From Desulfobacterales bacterium (GTDB taxonomy: Bacteria; Desulfobacterota; Desulfobacteria; Desulfobacterales; 4be13), in assembly GCA_029940115.1 (NCBI GenBank), contig JAOZRQ010000377.1, positions 1 to 6,934 on the forward strand: a stretch of DNA of 6,934 nucleotides, given 5' to 3'. The translations under genes were made by a program, and so were the position numbers. Positions 1-4,526 of this stretch are shown piece by piece. Each line of letters begins with the position of its first letter. The first letter of the stretch is position 1. The notes below the pieces were generated by a model that was given only the letters and a program-made list of their open reading frames with translations, was not told where the DNA came from and ran no database searches.

Positions 1-134
1 AAATCCGGCGGCTTTCCCCATCATGCTCCCGACGGATTGGCAAATCCGGCGGCTTTCCCCATCATGCTCCCGCCGGATTGACAAATCCGGCGGCTTTCCC
101 CATCATGCTCCCGACGGATTGACAAATCCGGCGG
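1..134 (-). repeat. Tandem 41-bp hairpin repeat array, cut by the left window edge
   Basis: The 8-mer AAATCCGG recurs at 1, 42, 83 and 124, an exact 41-bp period with few substitutions, so at least three full copies are present and the array probably continues to the left. Each junction forms an inverted repeat: CCGCCGGATT (70-79), loop GACA, AATCCGGCGG (84-93) is a perfect 10-bp stem. The copies at 30-53 and 111-134 have one mismatch each. Read on the minus strand, each unit is the hairpin followed by GAGCATGATGGGGAAAG. The same hairpin recurs at 4371-4396. There are no spacers, so it is not a CRISPR array. It lies just downstream of rnfG, in the operon's transcription direction. Confidence 0.85.
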
Positions 135-140
135 GATGGC

Positions 141-217
141 GGTTCGGATTTGCCAATCCGAACCGAGCCATGGGAAGCCGAACCGAGCGATGGGAGTCCG
201 AACCGAGTGATGGAAAA
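141..217 (+). repeat. Hairpin with tandem 20-bp tail repeats
   Basis: GGTTCGGATT (141-150), loop TGCC (151-154) and AATCCGAACC (155-164) make a perfect 10-bp stem. Three 20-bp units follow, beginning CCGAACCGAG at 158, 178 and 198, each continuing with a GATGGGA-like tail. This has the same plan as the minus-strand array at 1-134 (stem, GAGC, ATGGG-rich tail). The apex is identical but the stem base differs on both arms (GGTTC/GAACC instead of CCGCC/GGCGG). It points in the opposite direction to the array at 1-134. The stretch 218-246 up to the rnfG stop shows nothing further. Confidence 0.8.
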
Positions 218-246
218 CTTTTCATATCGGCCCACTGGTCTCCGAC

Positions 247-834
247 CTACTTAAACCCTTTCAGTTGCTCCTCTATCTGAGGCTTCAACCGCTGATACAC
301 CTTGACCGCCTCGCTGGCAGCAACGCATACCGTGCGGGAGGTGATGGTGGCCCCGCTCAGGGCATTGATCGCACCGCCGTCCTTTGTCACCTTCACCTCT
401 TCGGCGGCAAGCCCTTTGAACTGTCCGGCAAAGCTGACTTCTGTCTTTGCCCTCGCGCCCAGACCCGGGGTTTCATTGTGAGAGGTGACGCCCACACCCA
501 CGATCTTGTCCTCGGCCACATTCATCCCGACCATCACACCCAGTTTGCCTCCGTATCCGCTTCCAAAGGTTTCAAAGACAACGACTTTTGCCTCGCCGTC
601 AAACTTCCCGACAAAGAAGTCCCGTTGAATGTCACCATCAGCCAGCTTGAACCGATCCGCAATCGGGTCGTTTGACGCGCCCTCAAGGATCAGCTTGATC
701 GCAGGCGCCTTGTCATACTTCATCTTCTGATTCTCGATATCCTCCTGAGTGCCGTTCCGGATGGCAGCGAGCAACCCCCCCGAAAACGCGCTCAACACAG
801 TGAGGACAACGACCATTCTTATCATCTCACGCAT
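247..834 (-). CDS. rnfG: Rnf electron-transport complex subunit G (covalent flavoprotein)
   Basis: This is the periplasm-facing, single-span subunit of the Rnf complex, which couples ferredoxin oxidation to Na+ or H+ translocation; it carries covalently bound FMN. The 195-residue protein has one N-terminal hydrophobic segment (about residues 6-25), then an FMN-binding domain. That domain contains HNETPGLGA (119-127), typical of RnfG/NqrC, and SGATITS (160-166), where Thr163 is the expected FMN-phosphoester residue installed by an ApbE flavin transferase. ATG at 834 is preferred because AAAGGG lies 7 nt upstream; an in-frame ATG at 858 would add eight residues but has no such site. The length is normal for the family. 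It is the third Rnf subunit gene in the operon, separated from rnfD by an unusual 322-bp repeat-filled gap. The identification is firm; the acceptor is not known from sequence. Confidence 0.95.
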   Translation of the reverse strand: MREMIRMVVVLTVLSAFSGGLLAAIRNGTQEDIENQKMKYDKAPAIKLILEGASNDPIADRFKLADGDIQRDFFVGKFDGEAKVVVFETFGSGYGGKLGVMVGMNVAEDKIVGVGVTSHNETPGLGARAKTEVSFAGQFKGLAAEEVKVTKDGGAINALSGATITSRTVCVAASEAVKVYQRLKPQIEEQLKGFK

Positions 835-863
835 TGTAACACCCTTTCTATGATACATGATTT

Positions 864-1002
864 GTGATGCGTGACCCGTGGCGTGACCCGTGATGCGTGA
901 CCCGTGAGGCGTGACTCGTGAGGCGTGACTCGTGAGGCGCGTGACTCGTGATGCGTGACTCGTGAGGCGTGACTCGTGATGCGTGACTCGTGAGGCGTGA
1001 TC
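864..1002 (+). repeat. Tandem heptamer array, GTGACYC alternating with GTGAKGC
   Basis: About 19 consecutive 7-bp units lie between rnfD and rnfG. GTGACYC (nine copies) alternates strictly with GTGAKGC (ten positions), so the higher-order unit is 14 bp. The register slips only twice: a 2-bp deletion at 878-882 and an extra GC at 939-940. The three units nearest rnfG read GTGACCC and the other six read GTGACTC. The array is antisense to rnf transcription. It produces a low-complexity open frame on the minus strand (822-1007) that is not a gene. Confidence 0.9.
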
Positions 1003-1013
1003 AGCATCTCATG

Positions 1014-1156
1014 TTCACTTCACGTTTTCACGTTTTCACATTTCACATCTTCACGTTTCACATTTTCACGTCTTCACGTTTCACGTTTCACGTCTTCACG
1101 TCTTCACGTTCCCACGTTTCACGTCTTCACGTTTCACGTCTTCACGTTTCACGTTC
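1014..1156 (-). repeat. Tandem 7/8-bp array (GTGAAAC-type on the minus strand) abutting the rnfD stop
   Basis: On the plus strand this is a run of about 18 units starting CACGT or CACAT, each exactly 7 bp (CACRTTT) or 8 bp (such as CACGTCTT). On the minus, coding strand it reads as repeated GTGAAAC and GTGAAGAC. It begins directly after the TGA of rnfD (1159-1157) and faces the GTGACTC array at 864-1002. The two arrays share complementary cores, CGTGA and TCACG, so a transcript could fold back across the gap. Confidence 0.9.
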
Positions 1157-2110
1157 TCATTTTCCCAAGGCTTTTGGCCTGATCTTGTCCAAAAGCGGAT
1201 TCACAAGGTTGATGATCAGGAGGGTGAATATCACTCCATCCACATATACGCCGATGTTCCTGATGACCACGGTCATCACCCCGCCGAGCGCGCCGTAAAG
1301 GAGCATGGGGATGAAGTTGACTGGCGAGGAGGAGTCATCGGTGGCCAGGAAAAACGCGCCGATCAGGGTGTAACCGGTGAAAAGGTGGAACAGAGGTCCT
1401 CCGTACTTCACGGGATCCGAGAAGTTGAACAGCAGGGCCGTGATGAATACACCGGCCAGAAACGAGACGGATATCTCCCACCGGATGAATCCCCTTATAA
1501 TAAGGTATGCTCCCCCGATGATCAGGCCGAGCCCGAATGTGGAACCGATTCCCCCGATCTGCCGGCCCATGAGAAGACCGCACAGGCTGAAGTCGCTCAC
1601 CGCGTCCACGCCGAAGTTCTTGAGCGCGGTCAGGGGGTAGATCATGGGAAAACCGAGTTCATAATTGAGGAGCATTTCGTCAAAATCGAACATGCGATCC
1701 CACGACAGCATCATGATGGCCACGGCCACCGCGGGGGGGCTGAAGGGGTTCGCACCGATGCCGCCGTAGATCTGCTTGCCGATGATCACCGCGATGAATG
1801 TGCCAGTGACCACGGCCCACCACGGGGTGGTCGCCGGCATCAGCATGGCGAACAGCATGCCGATGAGAGCCGCGTTGCCGTCCCCGACGGATTCCGGCCG
1901 TTTGGCGACCCAGTTGAAGAGCAACTCCCAAAGCATCGCGCAGGATACAGCCAGCGCGGCCACGCCGATGGCTTTGGGGCCATAATAGCAGAACCCCGCA
2001 ATGAGCGCGGGCAGGGCCGCGAGCATGATCTGGTGGTTCCGCTCGCATATTCGGCTTCCATCATGCCAGAAGGGGGCATGGGAAACTATGAATTTTTTCT
2101 GACTAAGCAT
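1157..2110 (-). CDS. rnfD: Rnf electron-transport complex subunit D (membrane flavoprotein)
   Basis: This is the polytopic inner-membrane subunit of Rnf, carrying covalent FMN and part of the ion-translocating core. The 317-residue protein has about eight to ten hydrophobic helices. It has the family motif GGIGANPF (116-123), and FFLATDD (253-259), where Thr257 matches the usual flavinylated Thr. The start at 2110 is chosen because its ATG overlaps the end of rnfC by 8 nt and is preceded by the purine-rich GGAGGAGATGGAG. The frame stays open for 57 more codons upstream, but that stretch is hydrophilic, unlike RnfD, and lies within rnfC. The 8-nt overlap suggests translational coupling. Length is normal or slightly short. 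The gene ends at a TGA from which a repeat array starts immediately. Identification is firm. Confidence 0.95.
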   Translation of the reverse strand: MLSQKKFIVSHAPFWHDGSRICERNHQIMLAALPALIAGFCYYGPKAIGVAALAVSCAMLWELLFNWVAKRPESVGDGNAALIGMLFAMLMPATTPWWAVVTGTFIAVIIGKQIYGGIGANPFSPPAVAVAIMMLSWDRMFDFDEMLLNYELGFPMIYPLTALKNFGVDAVSDFSLCGLLMGRQIGGIGSTFGLGLIIGGAYLIIRGFIRWEISVSFLAGVFITALLFNFSDPVKYGGPLFHLFTGYTLIGAFFLATDDSSSPVNFIPMLLYGALGGVMTVVIRNIGVYVDGVIFTLLIINLVNPLLDKIRPKALGK

Positions 2111-3392
2111 TCTCCATCTCCTCCTCTTCGGCTGCACGGATCCGATCCAGTTCGTATTTGGCCAGCCTGATATGTTGGAAGACCGGCATCCCAGCCACAC
2201 AGACAAAGCTGCAAAGCCCGCATTCGATGCACGCGTACAGGTCATACTCGTCCGCGGCGGCCTCATATTCCCCGGCCTCACAGAACCGGACCAGCATGCT
2301 CACCTGTATTCTCGCGGGGCAGATCCGAACGCAATCCCCACAGTTGATGCAGGGATTGTCCGAGACCAGGGAGACATCCGCATTCGCCTGAACCATCACC
2401 GCGTCGGTGTCCGGCTGGACCGGATAGTCCTCGGCGTAAACCGAAACGCCGGTCATGGGGCCGCCGAGCACGATCCGGTCCCCCTGTTCCGTGGAGACAT
2501 CACAGGCCGTGAAGATGTCCCGGATGGGGGTCCCGATCCTAGCCTCGACAAGGATTTTGCTCATATCCTTCTTGATCAGCGTCAGGGTCTTGGTCACCGG
2601 GACCTGTTCCTCGTAAAATGCGCTGCCGATCGAGGCAGCCGCCTCCGCGCTGAAGAAGCAGACCTCCATGTCCTCAGGGCGATTTCCCTCGGGAAGGACC
2701 TTCCCGAGCATCTCCTTCATCATGATATGGGGGAGTGCGGCAGGGTATCCATCGCTGACTTCCCTCAGTTCCACTCCTGAGGCCCCGCCCACGGCACCCG
2801 CGTCCTTCATCAGATATTGCGGCATGGCCATGATCACATGATCCGCGCCTGCAATCTTCTTCAGGATGCTGACTCCGTCATTGACCGCTTTGGTGCGGGC
2901 TTTCACGATGTACGGGTTTGTGGCCATGAGGAGGTCCTTGTCAATTCCGCAGACCACAATGGTCTTTATCGGCTTTTCAGGGTCAGCCAGCGAATTCAGG
3001 GAAGGGGCACCCGGGACAAAGGCCAGAAAATCCCTTGCCTTCTCCAAGGAAGGTTCCCCTTTGAACGCGTCATCCTGCTCCTCCGCCTCGGCCACATCAA
3101 TGGCGATGGCGGTGTAAGATTTGCCGAAATCCCCGGTATAAGGGGATATGGAGGTTACTGTTCCTGTGACCGAAGATGTCACATATTCATCATTCCCTTT
3201 GTAGAGGGAGAGCTTTTCGCCCGTCTTCACTTTGTCCCCTGTCTGTACAAGCGGGTTCGGTTCAAAAGGGCTTTTCAGAAAAAGCGTGACCTTTTTCGGG
3301 ACAGGAATCTTAACCGCCTCCGGCTTGTCCTTCAGGGTCTCATAAGCAAACCGGGGCTTTGCCAAACCAAAAAATGATCGTTTCACCATCAT
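2103..3392 (-). CDS. rnfC: Rnf electron-transport complex subunit C (4Fe-4S protein), divergent
   Basis: This is the peripheral cytoplasmic subunit of Rnf that normally exchanges electrons with NAD(H). Numbered from ATG 3392 (429 residues), it has an N-terminal biotinyl/lipoyl-like region (PVPKKVTLFL, then SVTGTVTSI). A Complex1_51K-like middle and a C-terminal 2x4Fe-4S domain follow: CINCGDCVRICP (Cys348, 351, 354, 358) and CIECGLCSFVC (Cys388, 391, 394, 398). Two usual landmarks are not seen. One is the N-terminal GGIHP-type motif. The other is the Gly-rich GLGGAGFPT-type NADH/FMN loop, replaced by a stretch around FVPGAPSLNSL. The second cluster motif ends CVAGMP instead of the common CP. 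The start is uncertain: TTG 3407 and ATG 3389 are in frame, and only a weak TGGA lies upstream. It lies 125 bp after the cytochrome gene and overlaps rnfD by 8 nt. Confidence 0.92.
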   Translation of the reverse strand: MMVKRSFFGLAKPRFAYETLKDKPEAVKIPVPKKVTLFLKSPFEPNPLVQTGDKVKTGEKLSLYKGNDEYVTSSVTGTVTSISPYTGDFGKSYTAIAIDVAEAEEQDDAFKGEPSLEKARDFLAFVPGAPSLNSLADPEKPIKTIVVCGIDKDLLMATNPYIVKARTKAVNDGVSILKKIAGADHVIMAMPQYLMKDAGAVGGASGVELREVSDGYPAALPHIMMKEMLGKVLPEGNRPEDMEVCFFSAEAAASIGSAFYEEQVPVTKTLTLIKKDMSKILVEARIGTPIRDIFTACDVSTEQGDRIVLGGPMTGVSVYAEDYPVQPDTDAVMVQANADVSLVSDNPCINCGDCVRICPARIQVSMLVRFCEAGEYEAAADEYDLYACIECGLCSFVCVAGMPVFQHIRLAKYELDRIRAAEEEEMENA

Positions 3393-3410
3393 AAAGATTC
3401 CATTCAAGTT

Positions 3411-3461
3411 TTGAGATTTGAAATTGAAAATTGAAAATTGAAATTTGAAACTTGAAATTTG
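3411..3461 (+). repeat. Tandem TTGAAAN heptamer array upstream of rnfC
   Basis: G-starting units (GAAATTT, GAAAATT, GAAACTT) begin at 3413, 3420, 3426, 3433, 3440, 3447, 3454 and 3461. The spacing is 7 bp with a single 6-bp step. The array is antisense to rnf transcription and ends about 20 bp from the rnfC start, so it occupies the region that would be the rnfC leader. It is A/T-rich, unlike the adjoining array at 3462-3517. Confidence 0.85.
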
Positions 3462-3517
3462 GTTCCAGCATCCAGTTTCCAGTTTCCAGTTCCCAGTTTC
3501 CAGTTCCCAGCTTCCAG
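3462..3517 (-). repeat. Eight tandem CTGGRAN heptamers abutting the cytochrome stop codon
   Basis: Exactly eight 7-bp units fill 56 bp with no slippage. On the minus strand they read CTGGAAG, CTGGGAA, CTGGAAA, CTGGGAA, CTGGAAA, CTGGAAA, CTGGATG, CTGGAAC. The first unit begins at the base after the TAG (3520-3518) of the cytochrome gene. The array is sense to rnf transcription and faces the antisense TTGAAAN array. No Rho-independent terminator is visible here, so readthrough from the cytochrome into rnfC is plausible. Confidence 0.9.
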
Positions 3518-3952
3518 CTAAAAACTATGCTTGACATGACATGACGCGCACTCTTCAGGGCCGGCGCCATTCTCCTTATGACAGCCGATGCATTGCCCAT
3601 GAAGGGCATCCGCCTGTTTGATCATGTCGGCGATTTCAAAATCATCCGGCTCATGACAGTCTTCGCAAGATTCAGGGGCTGACCCGTCTTCCGGCAGTTT
3701 GTGACACTCCCCACATGCCAAGCTCTCCTCGGCATCCTCAGGGTGGTGATGACAGTCCGCGCAGGCAATACCATAACCTGATTCTGCTGTATGGGTTTTG
3801 TGAGTGAAGAGGACCTTTCCCGCGACACATGTGAACATCTGTCTCACCGGCTCTTTAGGCGGTTCCGCAGAGAACGCCCCGTAACACACAATTCCCAGCA
3901 ACAGCAGAACTCCTGCCACATAGTAGGGCAGCACATCTTTCTTCTGCTTCAT
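3518..3952 (-). CDS. Membrane-anchored five-heme cytochrome c (class III-like), Rnf-associated
   Basis: This 144-residue protein is predicted to sit on the periplasmic side of the membrane, exchanging electrons with the Rnf complex encoded just downstream. Residues 8-28 form one hydrophobic signal-anchor or signal peptide. Five CxxCH heme sites follow: CADCH (64-68), CGECH (80-84), CEDCH (96-100), CIGCH (121-125) and CASCH (135-139). His51, His54, His69, His70, His118 and His142 are available as distal ligands, enough for five bis-His hemes. Small class III cytochromes c3 usually carry four hemes, so five is notable. ATG 3952 is preceded by GAAAGGA about 10 nt upstream. Multiheme cytochromes heading rnf operons are known in Desulfovibrio-type sulfate reducers and, as MmcA, in Methanosarcina. 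It appears to be the first gene of the operon. Confidence 0.92.
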   Translation of the reverse strand: MKQKKDVLPYYVAGVLLLLGIVCYGAFSAEPPKEPVRQMFTCVAGKVLFTHKTHTAESGYGIACADCHHHPEDAEESLACGECHKLPEDGSAPESCEDCHEPDDFEIADMIKQADALHGQCIGCHKENGAGPEECASCHVKHSF

Positions 3953-4005
3953 TTCATATATGTCCTTTCAGAAGTTAAATGTATAAAAAAACAAAATTTG
4001 TGCTT

Positions 4006-4034
4006 CTTCTAACATAGCATTGGGAAATTTTCAA
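4006..4034 (-). promoter_or_regulatory. Possible promoter of the cytochrome/rnf operon
   Basis: On the minus strand TTGAAA (4034-4029) and TAGAAG (4011-4006) are 17 bp apart, in an A/T-rich leader about 54 bp before the cytochrome ATG. The -35 is good and the -10 matches only four of six consensus bases. A TATACA further downstream is an alternative -10 without a clear -35. No sigma54 pair was found. Confidence 0.3.
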
Positions 4035-4154
4035 GTCTTTTTTGGCGTCCTTCATTTGTCAGTTCCCACTTTTCCCTGCCCTACCCGTGCTCGTGCCCCT
4101 GCCAAGCAAAGACGGGCCTTCCAGCCTTTCTGAAGATTTCCTGCTTTTGCATGA

Positions 4155-4172
4155 AAAGTGATTTTTCACTTT
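4155..4172. other. Small A/T-rich hairpin
   Basis: AAAGTGA (4155-4161), loop TTTT, TCACTTT (4166-4172) is a perfect 7-bp inverted repeat. It could be an operator-like site or chance; it is too A/T-rich to act as a terminator stem. It lies 11 bp left of the large palindrome. Confidence 0.35.
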
Positions 4173-4183
4173 CCGGATGGCAA

Positions 4184-4242
4184 AAGTTTGTAGTTCCGCC
4201 TTTAGGCGGTGCTTGACCGTCTAAAGGCGGAACTACAAACTT
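4184..4242. repeat. 59-nt near-perfect palindrome (27-bp arms, 5-nt loop)
   Basis: Positions 4184-4210 and 4216-4242 are reverse complements except for one mismatch (G4206 opposite T4220); the loop is GCTTG. Each arm contains a smaller palindrome-like core, CCGCCTTTAGGCGG on the left and CCGTCTAAAGGCGG on the right, so the element could also fold as two adjacent short hairpins. There is no T-run, so it is not a typical terminator. No clear target-site duplication flanks it. It resembles a small dispersed palindromic or MITE-like element, but that class call is an inference. Confidence 0.75.
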
Positions 4243-4323
4243 AAATCCACAAGTTCCTGCCGGATTGCCAAACCAAGCAGAAAACTCCGTCAGACTGCCA
4301 TCCACCATATTCAAATTCAACTG

Positions 4324-4352
4324 TTGACGTGAAATCTCATTTTATGTATAAG
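4324..4352 (+). promoter_or_regulatory. Sigma70-type promoter for the coiled-coil gene pair
   Basis: TTGACG (4324-4329) and TATAAG (4347-4352) are separated by exactly 17 bp; each matches the consensus at five of six positions. Initiation would fall near 4359, leaving a leader of about 165 nt before the ATG at 4527. That leader starts close to the hairpin at 4371-4396 and contains the GCGTGG repeat tract. Confidence 0.6.
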
Positions 4353-4370
4353 AGCAGGTATCAAACCATT

Positions 4371-4396
4371 CCCGCCGGATTTGTCAATCCGGCGGG
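4371..4396 (+). repeat. Perfect 11-bp hairpin of the GGATT/AATCC family
   Basis: CCCGCCGGATT (4371-4381), loop TGTC (4382-4385) and AATCCGGCGGG (4386-4396) form a perfect 11-bp GC-rich stem with a four-base loop. The sequence is the same element that is repeated in tandem on the minus strand at 1-134, and is followed by the same GAGC start of the tail. If the promoter at 4324-4352 is used, the hairpin lies about 12 nt from the transcript 5' end. No T-tract follows. A degraded half-copy (CTGCCGGATTGCC) may exist at 4258-4270. Confidence 0.85.
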
Positions 4397-4397
4397 A

Positions 4398-4476
4398 GCG
4401 TGGAAGGAAGCGTGGGAAGGAAGCAGCCGTAGCGTGGGGGAAGCGTGGGAAGGAAGCCAGCAGGAACATGGGAAGA
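4398..4476 (+). repeat. Irregular GCGTGGGAAGGAA purine-rich repeat in the leader
   Basis: GCGTGG recurs at 4398, 4410, 4432 and 4443, usually followed by GAAGGAAG, with a degenerate last copy (ACATGGGAAG) near 4467. The spacing is irregular (12, 22 and 11 bp). The tract has several Shine-Dalgarno-like AAGGAAG stretches with no start codon of a plausible gene nearby. It resembles the tail of the hairpin modules at 1-217. Confidence 0.65.
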
Positions 4477-4526
4477 TTTTTGTATCTACTGAAAATATCC
4501 AAAGATCGAGAGGAAAGAACTGAAAA

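Larger units (their letters stand above)
3953..4526. other. Divergent intergenic region between the rnf operon and the coiled-coil gene pair
   Basis: This 574-bp region separates two divergently oriented transcription units. In order it holds the A/T-rich leader and possible promoter of the cytochrome gene (3953-4040), a featureless stretch (4041-4150), a short hairpin, a 59-nt palindrome, a strong promoter-like pair, a GC-rich hairpin and a purine-rich repeat tract. Reading frames across it (4081-4320 and 4317-4619 on the minus strand) run through the repeats and have no family resemblance, so I do not call them genes. Confidence 0.7.

Noticed and set aside
1..134. CRISPR array
   Set aside because: The repeats are contiguous 41-bp units with no unique spacers and each contains a hairpin; no cas gene is nearby.
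23..280. Plus-strand 85-residue frame
   Set aside because: It reads through the hairpin repeats and into the end of rnfG on the opposite strand.
822..1007. Minus-strand open frame with Ser/His/Arg repeats (ESRITSHAS-like)
   Set aside because: It is a translation of the GTGACTC/GTGAGGC heptamer array and overlaps the rnfG start; no ribosome site or family resemblance.
990..1298. Plus-strand frames of repeated FTFHVFTS-like residues
   Set aside because: They are translations of the CACGTTT/CACGTCTT array and run antisense into rnfD.
2111..2281. 57-residue N-terminal extension of RnfD
   Set aside because: It is hydrophilic, lies wholly inside rnfC and is unlike RnfD N-termini; ATG 2110 with its upstream purine tract is the better start.
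3340..3609. Minus-strand 89-residue frame across the cytochrome-rnfC gap
   Set aside because: Most of it is a translation of the two heptamer arrays, and it overlaps the cytochrome and rnfC ends in another frame.
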